Shown here in pieces: positions 8,661 to 17,640 of a DNA stretch of 64,000 nucleotides. Where the stretch lies: positions 9,039-73,038 of the forward strand of contig JAPPMB010000047.1 in the NCBI GenBank assembly GCA_028819255.1, given 5' to 3'. Both the position numbers and the translations under genes were made by a program. The notes beneath the pieces are model-generated. The model was not told where the DNA came from, did not search any database, and saw nothing but the letters and a program-made list of their open reading frames with translations. How positions within the stretch are numbered: position 1 is the first letter of the stretch; every line of letters starts with the position of its first letter. The DNA is from Bryobacterales bacterium. Lineage in GTDB: Bacteria > Acidobacteriota > Terriglobia > Bryobacterales > UBA6623.

Positions 8661-9872
8661 TTGCCCCGATCAAGATCAAAGCGGAAACCGCCCCCGGCGG
8701 CGGCTCCGTACATAGACAGCGCGGAAAAGCTCATACCGGTCGCAAAGAAGCTGGCGGCAAGCCCGCTCATCGCTTTCGACACCGAGTTTCTCTGGGAGCG
8801 CACGTACTCGCCCCGCCTGGGCCTGATCCAGGTGGCTGATGCGCAGTCCACTTGGCTTGTTGATCCGTTGGCGGTCCCGGCCAAGGGTATGGAGCCGCTT
8901 CTCGACGTGCTTGTTTCGGCGGACACGCTGAAGGTCGCCCACGCGGTTGATCAGGACCAGATCTGCCTGCACCGCGACTACGGCATCGTCGCGGAGCCGC
9001 TGCTGGACACCGCAGTGGCTGCGGCACTGACGGGCATGGGCGAGCAGATAGGCCTGTCCAACCTGATCAGCAAGCTTCTCCGCATCCCGCTTGACAAGGG
9101 CTACAGCCGCACGAATTGGCTGAAGCGGCCTCTCTCACCGCAGATGCTGCAGTATGCGGCGGATGACGTTGCACATCTCTGCGAGGCTGCGGGTCTGCTG
9201 CTCGACAAGCTGCGCAAGCTGAATCGCGAGGAGTGGGCACTGGAGCTCTCGGCGAAGGCCGGCGACGTCGCCAAGGCGCACTTCGAGCCAAGTTCGTTGG
9301 CCCGGAAGCTCGCGTCGGCCCGGAGGCTGAGCCCGCGCACCTACTGCGTTCTGCGGGAGCTGATCGCCTGGCGCGAGGGAGCGGCGGACCACCGGAACCT
9401 ACCTCGACGGTGGATGGCGGAGGACAAGACGCTCGTGAAGCTTGCATCCGCCTCCCCGACGACCCGCAAGCAGCTCGAGGACTTCCGGGGGCTGCGCGGT
9501 GTAAGCAACCCCCGCAGTGCAGCCAGGATTCTCCGCGCGATCAAGGCGGGACTGAAGTCCTCTCCCGACGGGTACAGTGTGCCCGTGCGCCCCAGGGGTC
9601 CCACGGCGCGGGAGTCGGCAGCCCTGGTCGTGCTCAGGTGTTTCCTGAACGCTCTCGCTGCCGAGCACCGGATCCCAGCACGCCTCCTGGCCAGCCAGGA
9701 GGAGATGGTGGCCCTCCTGAGAGCCAAGGCGGGGGACGTCGAGGCGCTGAAAGAGTCAGCGATTCTGGCAGATCGGGTCGCGGACCTCATCGGTGAAGAC
9801 TTGGTGGCCATCCTGAACGGACGCAGGTGCCTGCGGATTGTCGATGGCAAGGCCTCCCTGATCGATGGCTAG
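8661..9872 (+). CDS. rnd: Ribonuclease D-like 3'-5' exonuclease
   Basis: A 403-residue RNase D homologue, a 3'-5' exoribonuclease of stable-RNA maturation. The DEDDy exonuclease domain begins with FDTEF (Asp40 and Glu42) and includes AHAVDQD and YAADDVAHL, where the Tyr and the second Asp complete the active site. The C-terminal half contains an HRDC domain (about 205-285), as in E. coli Rnd. Length is close to that of the family. The start is a TTG at 8661, with GGGACAG about 10 bases upstream; no in-frame ATG or GTG fits better. The basic N-terminus (RSRSKRKPPP) may bind RNA. Confidence 0.88.
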   Translation: MPRSRSKRKPPPAAAPYIDSAEKLIPVAKKLAASPLIAFDTEFLWERTYSPRLGLIQVADAQSTWLVDPLAVPAKGMEPLLDVLVSADTLKVAHAVDQDQICLHRDYGIVAEPLLDTAVAAALTGMGEQIGLSNLISKLLRIPLDKGYSRTNWLKRPLSPQMLQYAADDVAHLCEAAGLLLDKLRKLNREEWALELSAKAGDVAKAHFEPSSLARKLASARRLSPRTYCVLRELIAWREGAADHRNLPRRWMAEDKTLVKLASASPTTRKQLEDFRGLRGVSNPRSAARILRAIKAGLKSSPDGYSVPVRPRGPTARESAALVVLRCFLNALAAEHRIPARLLASQEEMVALLRAKAGDVEALKESAILADRVADLIGEDLVAILNGRRCLRIVDGKASLIDG

Positions 9873-9889
9873 CTTGCGGGCCGAGGCCG

Positions 9890-10801
9890 TCAGTCGACCT
9901 CAAGCCTGCACAGCACCAGGTTGTCCTGGTCGAGGTTGTGGGACCAGATGAAGTCGGCATCTCCGAACCGGTCCACATAGTCCCGGTACGCACGCTGATT
10001 GGTCACGTCGCTCGCGGGGTAGGTCGACGCCTGATGCCAGTCCGAGTCGTCGAATCCGGGCGAGGCCCATTCCTCGGGAACGGGAATGTGAAGCGCCCGG
10101 CAGGTGGCCGGATCCCTTTCGACGCAGGGAGGCCTCTCGGCGCAGGCCGTGGTGTCGGGTCCGGGCCCAACACATGAGAGATCCTCCAGCGGGCTGATGT
10201 AGAATGCGCGGCATTTCCAGTCCGCCCCGGTCGCGGCGCCGTCGCTGAATCGCGCGATGAAGCCTCCGTCGCCAACATTCCACCGGTCGTACTCCATGCC
10301 GACGCCGAGGTGGGTGCCCCAGTCGATCAGCTTGACGGCGTACGTGAGCGGTCCCTTTGCCCGGAATCGAACGACTCCGGAATTGAACGGCACGAATCCC
10401 ACGGGGTCCCGCGCAACGATCCGCCCGTTGACGTACAGCTCGTAGTAGTTGTCGCCGAACACGTATCCCGTGACCTCTTCTCCATCGGGGTCGATCACAA
10501 CTGTCTCAAGATCCTCGAGATGGGTGGGATTGTGGCCTGACCCGGCACAATCGTTGTAGAGGTCGGTTGGATCGGGCCCCTCAGCCGGTACGGCAGGCAC
10601 CTGCACCCTCACCCCGTCCTCTGCGACCACAATCCCGCACCGGGCCTCGATGAATCGTCGGGCGGTTCCGGGACAGGTCCTCGCAAGGTTTCCGCACGAG
10701 AAGGTCTCGGTGGCAAGTCCCTGGGTCAGGACACTACCATCCGGCAGCTGCTGTGCCGAAAGGACTCCGGCGACGAAGGCAATGGCCAATGAGACTCGCA
10801 T
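9890..10801 (-). CDS. Secreted protein of unknown function
   Basis: A 303-residue exported protein whose function I do not recognise. The ATG at 10801 gives a clean signal peptide (MRVSLAIAFVAGVLSAQ). The mature part has many Cys residues, suggesting disulfides, and beta-rich segments such as GDNYYELYVNGR, VPFNSGVVRF, GDGGFIARFSDG, and the C-terminal pair WASPGFDDSDWHQAS and DFIWSHNLDQDNLVL. The last two resemble galactose-binding-like or lectin-type folds in large secreted proteins. An open frame extends 13 codons further upstream but would spoil the signal peptide. It is convergent with RNase D (17-base gap). Confidence 0.6.
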   Translation of the reverse strand: MRVSLAIAFVAGVLSAQQLPDGSVLTQGLATETFSCGNLARTCPGTARRFIEARCGIVVAEDGVRVQVPAVPAEGPDPTDLYNDCAGSGHNPTHLEDLETVVIDPDGEEVTGYVFGDNYYELYVNGRIVARDPVGFVPFNSGVVRFRAKGPLTYAVKLIDWGTHLGVGMEYDRWNVGDGGFIARFSDGAATGADWKCRAFYISPLEDLSCVGPGPDTTACAERPPCVERDPATCRALHIPVPEEWASPGFDDSDWHQASTYPASDVTNQRAYRDYVDRFGDADFIWSHNLDQDNLVLCRLEVD

Positions 10802-10994
10802 CTCGTCTAGCGTGACAGAGTCGAAGGCCGTGAGAAGCACCCCCGGGCCTTGGACGGGCGGTTCGGCTGCCCGCCCTCGGGGTCCGCGCGAGCGTCGTGC
10901 TCAATTGTCCACCCGTGCGTCCTTCGGGACCCAAGGCCGGCTGCCTCCTGGAAGGAATCCGGGTTACGCGCAGAACACGGTGGCGTCAAGCGGA

Positions 10995-11825
10995 TCAGGA
11001 CTGGTAAAGCCCCTGGGCCACAATCCTCGCCGGACCGGTCAGCCCGATTCCGTCCTCCCAGTCAACAACCAGCGTTCCGCCCTCAGCCTCGATCTCCACA
11101 CTGGCTCCGATCCATCCGTGGTGCCGGGCGGCCAAGGCAGCGCCTAGCGCCCCTGTGCCGGAACTCAGTGTCGCGCCGGCCCCCCGTTCCCAGAACCGAA
11201 CATCCAGGGCGGGCGAAGCGTCGCGCCGGGCACGAACCCTGACGAACGACACGTTCGATCCGTCCGCGAAGTGCGGATGCCTCTCCAACCGACGTCCCAG
11301 CTCCGGCCAATCGAAATCAAACGATCGCACGCGTCTCACGCACTGCGGGTTGCCGACGTCGACGGACGTGACCTCGAAGCGCTCGCCATCGACGTGCAAG
11401 GACAACGAGCCGTCCAGCACCCGGCAGGCGTCCGCTCGGCTCGTCATCCTGAATGCGAAGTCCGGGTGGGCCGCTGCCGTCCGCACCACCTCCCTCGGGC
11501 CGGCGCCGGTCTCGATCACGAACCGCTCGGGCAGGTCCGTCCTCTGGCTGAGGTAGGCGGCCACGCAACGCGTTCCATTGCCCGAGATTTCCGCTGCGCT
11601 GCCATCGCTGTTCCACAGGTGTGCAGAGGCGACGACATCCGGCAGCTCGGACGGGCCGACGATCTCGAGTCCGTCAGCACCGACTCCGAAGCGCCTGTCG
11701 CAGATCTTGCGCGCCAGCCCGGGAAGACCCGAGTCCGGGACTCCGAGTCCCGACAGGTCGTTGCGGTCGACGATGAGGAAGTCGTTCCCTGCCCCGTGGG
11801 CCTTTGTGAATGGGAGCTCCGGCAT
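10995..11825 (-). CDS. dapF: Diaminopimelate epimerase-like protein with substituted active site
   Basis: A 276-residue DapF-fold protein. DapF converts LL- to meso-diaminopimelate for lysine and peptidoglycan synthesis. The fold hallmarks are clear: HGAGNDF near the start, WNSDGSAAEISGNGTRC with the first catalytic Cys87, and RRFGVGADG. Three usual active-site residues differ. The GNPH motif reads GNPQ (161), the Glu of ERGxGET is Ala (218), and the second catalytic Cys of ACGTG is Ser222 (SSGTG). This may mark a divergent DapF subfamily or a related racemase. The start is ATG 11825, with TAGGGAC just upstream. The flanking genes are unrelated. Confidence 0.8.
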   Translation of the reverse strand: MPELPFTKAHGAGNDFLIVDRNDLSGLGVPDSGLPGLARKICDRRFGVGADGLEIVGPSELPDVVASAHLWNSDGSAAEISGNGTRCVAAYLSQRTDLPERFVIETGAGPREVVRTAAAHPDFAFRMTSRADACRVLDGSLSLHVDGERFEVTSVDVGNPQCVRRVRSFDFDWPELGRRLERHPHFADGSNVSFVRVRARRDASPALDVRFWERGAGATLSSGTGALGAALAARHHGWIGASVEIEAEGGTLVVDWEDGIGLTGPARIVAQGLYQS

Positions 11826-11932
11826 GTCCCTAGTTTGGGCGAATCGGGAAGCCCAGCGCCTTGAGAGAGTCCGGCGACCAGCTCTTGATCGGCACCGAAA
11901 CCTCGTCAGATACCCTAAGAACTCAGAGCCTC

Positions 11933-13945
11933 ATGTCCAATTCCCTGACAGAGATCCAGTTCGACATTCCATTTGACAAGATCCGTGCCGACCATGTGGA
12001 GCCCGCGATCGACCAACTGCTGGCGGAGGCGCGATCGTCTCTGGAAGCGCTTGTCGGGTCCAAGGAGGTTCCGACGTACGCCAACACCTTGGGCGCACTG
12101 GAGGATCTTCGAGAGAAGCTCAGCCATGCCATCGGCGTCGTCGGGCATCTTGAGAGCGTCGCCACGCACTCCGAACTCCGCGCGGCCTACAACGCGGTGC
12201 AGCCCAGGGTCAGCGAGTTCTTCTCGGGCATACCTCTGAACGAAGGCGTCTGGAAGCGGATTCGAGCCTTTTCGGACACGGCCGAGGCAGCGGCGCTCAG
12301 CCCTGTACGCAAGCGCTTTCTCAAGAAGACGCTGGACGACTTCCGCCGAAGCGGAGCGGAACTGAAGCCGTCCCAGAAGCAGCGGCTACTCGAGATCAAT
12401 GTCGAACTCACCAAGCTCACAACAAAATTCAGTGAAAATGTTCTGGATGCCACAAACGCCTTCCAATTGATCATCGAAGACCAGGACGGACTCTCGGGAC
12501 TGCCCGCGTCCGCGGTCGAGGCAGCCAGGGAGGACGCCGAACGCAAGGGAGAGAGGGGCTGGCGATTCACACTGCAGGCTCCGAGCATGATGGCCGTCAT
12601 GACCTACCTCGACGACAGACTCGTCAGGGAAGAGATGTATCACGCGTTCGCGCTGAGAGCGTCGGGAGGAGCATTCGACAACACCGAGCACATCGCCAGG
12701 ATCCTGGCCCTGAGGAGGGAGAAGGCGGAACTGCTGGAGTATTCCGACTTCGCGGACCTTGTGCTGGAGGACCGGATGGCCAAGTCCGGCCAGAAGGCAT
12801 GGAGGTTCGTGGACGACCTCAGGAGCAGAACGCGGGGGGCCTTCGACGAGGAGAACCGGGAACTTGAGGAGTTCTCCGGCACAGAGGTCAGGCCATGGGA
12901 CCTCGCCTACCAGGCGGAGAAGCTTCGGAAGGAGCGATTCGACTTCGACGAGGAGGACCTCAGACCGTACTTCCCGTACGAGGGAGTGCTACGGGGGATG
13001 TTCGAGATTGCCCAACGGCTGTTCGGGATCGAGATCCGCAAGCGGGAGGGCGTGCCGACATGGGATGAAGCGGTCGATGCCTACGAAGTCCTGGACTCGG
13101 ACGAGAGCCATCTCGGGTCCTTCTACGCGGACTACTTCCCACGCGAGAACAAGCGCGGCGGCGCATGGATGGACTCCCTGATCACGGGAGAGCGCAGGGA
13201 TGACGGCTTCTCGCCGCATCTGGGTGTCAACTGCGGGAACCTGACGCCACCGACGGCCGGAAAGCCGGCCCTCCTGACGCACCGGGAAGTGGAAACGATC
13301 TTTCACGAGTTCGGGCATTTGCTGCACCACCTGCTGAGCCGCGTCGAAGTGAAGAGCCTGGCCGGCACGAACGTGGCATGGGACTGGGTCGAGTTGCCCT
13401 CGCAAATCATGGAGAACTGGTGCTGGGAGCGTGAGGCGCTCGACCTGTTTGCCAGGCACTACGAGACCGGCGAGCCGATTCCGGAAGAGCTCCTGGACAA
13501 GATGCGGCGAGCACGGAACTTTCGCAGTGCCAACGCGCAGATGCGGCAGCTGGGTTTCGGAACTCTGGACCTGGCGCTGCACACGAGATTCAACCCGAAG
13601 GTCGATTCGAACGTAATCGACTACAGCCGGGACATCCTGCAGGCTCACTCTCCCGTCGAACTGCCCGCGAACCACGCGATGGTCACGGCATTCACGCACT
13701 TGTTCTCGAGCCCGGTCGGCTACGGTGCCGGCTACTACTCGTACAAGTGGTCGGAGATGCTGGATGCGGACGCCTTCACGCGGTTCTCCCGCGAAGGCAT
13801 CTTCAACGCCGAGACCGGCGACTCGTATCGCCGCAGCATCCTCGAGCAGGGCAACAGTGCCGAACCAGAGGAGCTGTTCCGCCGCTTCATGGGCCGCGAC
13901 CCCGATGCCGAGGCCTTGCTTCGGCGTCTCGGCCTGGCGGCGTAG
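11933..13945 (+). CDS. M3-family oligopeptidase (oligopeptidase A type)
   Basis: A 670-residue M3 zinc metallopeptidase similar in length and layout to oligopeptidase A / dipeptidyl carboxypeptidase, which degrade short peptides in the cytoplasm. The HEFGH zinc motif is at residues 458-462, preceded by LLTHREVETI. The downstream Glu ligand lies in the WVELPSQIMENW block. The C-terminal GYYSYKWSEMLDADAF segment is also characteristic. The ATG at 11933 was chosen because homology begins soon after it (ITEIQFDIPF-like N-terminus); an in-frame ATG 24 codons upstream adds a non-conserved leader. No signal peptide. It is followed after 42 bases by the glycosylase gene on the same strand. Confidence 0.92.
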   Translation: MSNSLTEIQFDIPFDKIRADHVEPAIDQLLAEARSSLEALVGSKEVPTYANTLGALEDLREKLSHAIGVVGHLESVATHSELRAAYNAVQPRVSEFFSGIPLNEGVWKRIRAFSDTAEAAALSPVRKRFLKKTLDDFRRSGAELKPSQKQRLLEINVELTKLTTKFSENVLDATNAFQLIIEDQDGLSGLPASAVEAAREDAERKGERGWRFTLQAPSMMAVMTYLDDRLVREEMYHAFALRASGGAFDNTEHIARILALRREKAELLEYSDFADLVLEDRMAKSGQKAWRFVDDLRSRTRGAFDEENRELEEFSGTEVRPWDLAYQAEKLRKERFDFDEEDLRPYFPYEGVLRGMFEIAQRLFGIEIRKREGVPTWDEAVDAYEVLDSDESHLGSFYADYFPRENKRGGAWMDSLITGERRDDGFSPHLGVNCGNLTPPTAGKPALLTHREVETIFHEFGHLLHHLLSRVEVKSLAGTNVAWDWVELPSQIMENWCWEREALDLFARHYETGEPIPEELLDKMRRARNFRSANAQMRQLGFGTLDLALHTRFNPKVDSNVIDYSRDILQAHSPVELPANHAMVTAFTHLFSSPVGYGAGYYSYKWSEMLDADAFTRFSREGIFNAETGDSYRRSILEQGNSAEPEELFRRFMGRDPDAEALLRRLGLAA

Positions 13946-13987
13946 CACGGGGTCGAGGGCAGCAGCGGTACACCCAGGGGTCCGGCC

Positions 13988-14590
13988 GTGGATCTTGAGG
14001 AAATCCTCGCTGCGACCCATCTGCCGACGAGAGCCTTCTTTTCTCGACCGTCCGCCGTCGTGGCCAAGGACCTCCTGGGCGCCACGCTTCTCCATCGCAC
14101 CGCACAGGAAGCTCTCGCGGGAACCATCGTCGAAGTGGAGGCGTATCTGGGCGAGGGCGATCCGGCGGCCCACAGCAGCGCCGGGCGCACACACCGCACG
14201 AGAGCGATCTTCGGCCCGCCGGGCCACGCCTATGTCTACCGCATCTACGGGATGCACCGCTGCCTGAACGTGGTCGCGGAGCCGGACGGAGTGCCGGGCT
14301 GCGTCCTGGTGCGCGCCGTCGAACCTGTCTGCGGCATTTCAGCGATGAAGTCCAGACGGAATGCCAGGCGGAGGGTCGACATTGCCAGCGGCCCTGGAAA
14401 ACTCACAGCGGCGATGGGCATCGGAATGGAGCTATACGGCGCCGACCTGCTCAAGGGTCCTCTGACGATCAGGCCGCCCAACGGGCCGCGCCGATTCGAA
14501 ACGGAGACATCCCCGCGAGTCGGAATCACCAAGGCAAGGGATCTCGAACTCCGGTTCTTCGTCAAGAACAGCCCGTACGTAAGCCGCTGA
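13988..14590 (+). CDS. DNA-3-methyladenine glycosylase (AAG/MPG family)
   Basis: A 200-residue monofunctional glycosylase of the alkyladenine (Mpg) family that excises alkylated purines such as 3-methyladenine and hypoxanthine in base excision repair. Recognisable blocks: AKDLLGATLLHR, IVEVEAYLGEGDPAAHSS with the active-site Glu, RTRAIFGPPGHAYVYRIYGMH with the Tyr-rich intercalating segment, and SGPGKLTAAMGI. Length is normal for bacterial members. The start is GTG at 13988, with CAGGGG upstream. It probably shares a transcript with the M3 peptidase (42-base gap). Confidence 0.92.
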   Translation: MDLEEILAATHLPTRAFFSRPSAVVAKDLLGATLLHRTAQEALAGTIVEVEAYLGEGDPAAHSSAGRTHRTRAIFGPPGHAYVYRIYGMHRCLNVVAEPDGVPGCVLVRAVEPVCGISAMKSRRNARRRVDIASGPGKLTAAMGIGMELYGADLLKGPLTIRPPNGPRRFETETSPRVGITKARDLELRFFVKNSPYVSR

Positions 14591-14787
14591 CCGAGAGTTG
14601 CCTTACCCGCCGAGACTTCGAAATGCTTGCCCTCACAAGCCCTTCGTTGCTGCTGGTCCCCGCTGCCATGGCCAGGATGCGCTCCGCGCTGCCTTCCGGC
14701 ATGCCCGCACTGCCCTTGCATTGAAGGTGCAGGAAGCGGCGCGGTGAACGCCGCCGCGGCAATGACCGGGACGCGAACTCCCTCAGG

Positions 14788-14806
14788 AGGCCTCTCGAAG
14801 AGGCCT
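14788..14806. other. Perfect 8-bp hairpin with 3-base loop
   Basis: AGGCCTCT and its exact complement AGAGGCCT are separated by CGA. It lies about 200 bases downstream of the glycosylase gene. Confidence 0.4.
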
Positions 14807-14847
14807 GTGGTAAGCCTCGGGGACACGGACCCTGGTTGGGCCGCTGT

Positions 14848-14873
14848 GCCCTCAGCCGTCTCTGGCTGAGGGC
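14848..14873. terminator. Perfect 10-bp hairpin, terminator-like
   Basis: GCCCTCAGCC pairs perfectly with GGCTGAGGGC across a 6-base loop (GTCTCT). The following bases (CCGCTTCTTG) are pyrimidine-rich but contain no true U-tract. It could act as a transcription end for the M3 peptidase/glycosylase transcript or belong to a structured RNA. Confidence 0.4.
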
Positions 14874-15269
14874 CCGCTTCTTGCGCATCGAATTCCGGGA
14901 ACGCCTGCCACATGTCGGCTCCGATCCGCGCCAGGTCCTCTGATCGCGCATTGCGTCAATAACGCGGAGGATCGAATCTGGGGCAGTTGAAGAGGCTGAA
15001 TGAAAGAGTCGACGAGAACAAGCGCAGGAAATTCTGCTCCTCCATTCGAGTGTGCGTCCCATGCGGCCGCCGCGCCATCACAGCCATGTACCTGTGCACA
15101 CCTACCGCCAGGAGCCGAAAGCGGGGGCTTCCGATGTTCGGTGGCGCCGGCTGGTTTACAAGTGAGGAAGGAGGAAGGTTGTCGGGCCGACGAACCAGCC
15201 TTGCTCTTGCGACAACTCGGAGAGTGCGGCAGGACAGGATACCACCGCGCGAGGTGCGGAACGGACGGT

Positions 15270-15289
15270 GCGGCTCGACGAGGAGCCGC
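15270..15289. other. Perfect 7-bp hairpin
   Basis: GCGGCTC and GAGCCGC are separated by a 6-base loop. It is the third perfect stem-loop in this non-coding kilobase. No function is assigned. Confidence 0.3.
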
Positions 15290-15590
15290 GCTGCATCGAC
15301 TTGCAGCGAGAGCGGAATAACCTGACGCTGTGTTCATGCTGCGATCAACTTCGCTCGAGCGAACTTGGTCCTTCAAGCCAGCGTCGGCGGGTGTGTCGGC
15401 TTGCGCCGCCCGCGCGGCAGGCGGAGACCGCTCCCGCGCGAAGCGTTGGAGCCCATCGCGATTTCCATGTGCACTTGAAGGTCGGGCTACGTCTTAGCTG
15501 TGAAACGTGCCCAGCAGGCCCGAAGGGCACCGTTTCTGCCGGAACCTATGATGAAGGTGGAGTCTGCCGCCCATCAGCACCCGCCTGCGC

Positions 15591-16826
15591 ATGTCTTTCC
15601 GGTCGGTCTTCGTTGCCGTCGCAATCAGCGGCGTCCTGATACTGTCCGCACTCCTGATCCATCACTCGAGGCACGGGTCCGACGTCGATCAGCCCCTGCC
15701 GGAACTGGTTCGGGCGACCGGTCGCTGCGCACAGTGTCACCGCGAGGAGACCCCGGCTGTCGTCCACCAGTTCGAGCGCAGCGAGCACAGCCGCGCCAAC
15801 ATAACCTGCTTCGACTGCCACCAAGCTGGCGAGGGGCAGGAATCCTACATCCATTTCAACTTCCGCCTCGCTCAAGACGTCACCTCGCTGAACTGCAGCG
15901 GCTGCCATCGCACGGAGTACCAGCAATTCGCACGAAGTCGGCACGCCCTGCCAGCGTGGTCCGCAGTCAGCGGCTCCGAGGGCATGTCGCCCGAGCAGCT
16001 TTCGGCCGGCGAGCGTCACCATCCCGGCGCGGTGGATCGTGCGCCCAATCCGCTTGCGCGAAAGGAGGGTCTCGCCGCGACCCAGACCGGTTGCCTCGGC
16101 TGCCACCAGATCGGCCGGCCAAATCGCGACGGGTCAATCGGAAGCTGCACCGAGTGCCACTCGCGACACTCCACCTCGATCGAACTGGCCCGCGAGCCCC
16201 AGACCTGCGGGCAATGCCACATGGGCCCAGACCACTCGCAAATCGAGATCTACAACGAATCCAAGCACGGCGCGCTGTATGCAGCCCAGCGCATGTCCAT
16301 GGATTTGAGCACCGAGCCGAAGCTTCTGACGACGGCCGACATGCCGGTTCCGACGTGCGCGACCTGCCATCTCAGCGGATTGGACGGGCTCAAGGTGACC
16401 CACGACACGACGGAAAGGCTGTCGTACTGGCTCTTTGCCCCGGTCTCGGAGAAACGCCCGGGATACGCCCGCGCCCAGGCCGAAATGCAGGAGACGTGCC
16501 TCCGCTGCCACGCCTCGTCAAGTGTCACGCGCTTCTACGAGGAAGCGGAGGCCGTCTTGGCGAAGACGAACGAGCGGGTCCGCGAAGGGGAGGCGGTAAT
16601 GGCCGCATTGCGCGATGAGGGCCTGCTGACCTCCGATCCGTTCGACGAGCCGATCGAGTTCCTGTATTTCGACTACTGGCACTACTTCGGCCGCACCGCC
16701 AAGCACGGCGCGTTCATGGGCGGAGCTGACTTTGTCCAGTGGCACGGCAACTACGAGCTGCTCCATTCGCTTGCCGAGCTGAAGGAGATGGCGCGCGAGC
16801 TGAGGGATGGTCGGACAGATCCGTAG
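15591..16826 (+). CDS. Octahaem cytochrome c, hydroxylamine oxidoreductase-like
   Basis: A 411-residue exported cytochrome with exactly eight CxxCH haem-binding motifs, beginning near residues 46, 73, 102, 168, 186, 206, 256 and 303. It has an N-terminal hydrophobic signal or anchor (about 5-23). The C-terminal block with WHYFGRTAKHGAFMGGADF and QWHG (about 363-386) resembles the conserved end of the hydroxylamine oxidoreductase (HAO) family. HAO-family enzymes oxidise hydroxylamine or hydrazine; the reductive (epsilon-HAO) class reduces nitrite to ammonia. I cannot decide from sequence alone which applies. The gene overlaps the next one by 20 bases, implying co-expression with a membrane protein that could link it to the quinone pool. 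Confidence 0.85.
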   Translation: MSFRSVFVAVAISGVLILSALLIHHSRHGSDVDQPLPELVRATGRCAQCHREETPAVVHQFERSEHSRANITCFDCHQAGEGQESYIHFNFRLAQDVTSLNCSGCHRTEYQQFARSRHALPAWSAVSGSEGMSPEQLSAGERHHPGAVDRAPNPLARKEGLAATQTGCLGCHQIGRPNRDGSIGSCTECHSRHSTSIELAREPQTCGQCHMGPDHSQIEIYNESKHGALYAAQRMSMDLSTEPKLLTTADMPVPTCATCHLSGLDGLKVTHDTTERLSYWLFAPVSEKRPGYARAQAEMQETCLRCHASSSVTRFYEEAEAVLAKTNERVREGEAVMAALRDEGLLTSDPFDEPIEFLYFDYWHYFGRTAKHGAFMGGADFVQWHGNYELLHSLAELKEMARELRDGRTDP

Positions 16827-17640
16827 CTGGGTGGCTTGCCGGAAGAGCTTGCTGCTGGAGTGGTTCGTCGTCGCGAATTTCGCCTTCCTCGTCCTGGACG
16901 TGTTTCTCGCCCATTCGGTCAACAACTTTCGACATCCCGCCGAGTGGATCCCCGTCGTGTTCTCGGCCGTGGCGGCAGCGGGCCTTGCCCCGGCTCTTTG
17001 GCAAGCGAGTGGGGCAACCCTTGGGTCCTACGCCCATCGCGTTGGGCTCGCTGTCGGATTCGCTTCTGTCGTTCTCGGCATTGGAGGTGTGGTCTACCAC
17101 TTGCAGAGTCAGTTCTTCTCGCAGTGGACGCTTCGCAGCCTGGTATACACCGCGCCGTTTGCGGCTCCATTGGCGTACTCGGGCCTTGGGTTCCTGCTGC
17201 TTCTCAACAGGTTGGTGCCGGCTGAGACGGAGGAGTGGGACCGATGGGTGGTCTTTCTTGCCTTGGGCGGCTTTCTCGGCGTGTTCGTCCTGGCCCTGTG
17301 CGATCACGCGCAGAACGGCTTCTTCTACGGCAGCGAATGGTGGCCGGTTGCAGCAAGCGCTCTGGCGGGAGGGTTCCTGGCGGTTGCGCTTGTCGAGCGC
17401 AGTGCGGACTTCATCCGCATCTGCTTCGGTGTGCTTGCCCTGCAGGCCATGGTTGGACTGGTCGGCTTCTGGTTTCACGTTGAGGCCGATGTCAACGGCC
17501 TTTCGGCCAGCCTCTTCGAGAACTTCCTGCATGGCGCACCGGCCTTCGCTCCGCTGCTCTTCGTCGATCTTGCATTGCTGGCGGCGATTGGCCTCAGCCC
17601 GCTGGCCTGTGACGGCATGAATCCAGCGGAGTCTGCCTGA
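16807..17640 (+). CDS. Multi-pass membrane protein paired with the octahaem cytochrome
   Basis: A 277-residue integral membrane protein with about seven to eight predicted hydrophobic segments. I do not recognise a named family. Charged or polar residues between helices include several His (HRV, VYHLQSQF, CDHAQNGFFYGSEW, WFHVEADVNG), which might hold cofactors, but no CxxCH is present. Its start overlaps the end of the octahaem cytochrome gene by 20 bases in another frame, a strong sign of translational coupling. A role as membrane anchor or electron carrier between quinones and the cytochrome is inference. Confidence 0.75.
   Translation: MVGQIRSWVACRKSLLLEWFVVANFAFLVLDVFLAHSVNNFRHPAEWIPVVFSAVAAAGLAPALWQASGATLGSYAHRVGLAVGFASVVLGIGGVVYHLQSQFFSQWTLRSLVYTAPFAAPLAYSGLGFLLLLNRLVPAETEEWDRWVVFLALGGFLGVFVLALCDHAQNGFFYGSEWWPVAASALAGGFLAVALVERSADFIRICFGVLALQAMVGLVGFWFHVEADVNGLSASLFENFLHGAPAFAPLLFVDLALLAAIGLSPLACDGMNPAESA

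Larger units (their letters stand above)
14591..15590. other. 1-kb non-coding region with three hairpins
   Basis: No convincing coding frame is seen on either strand. Three perfect stem-loops occur at 14788-14806, 14848-14873 and 15270-15289. The first two lie within about 90 bases and could form a transcript end or a structured RNA. Otherwise nothing is recognised. Confidence 0.45.
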
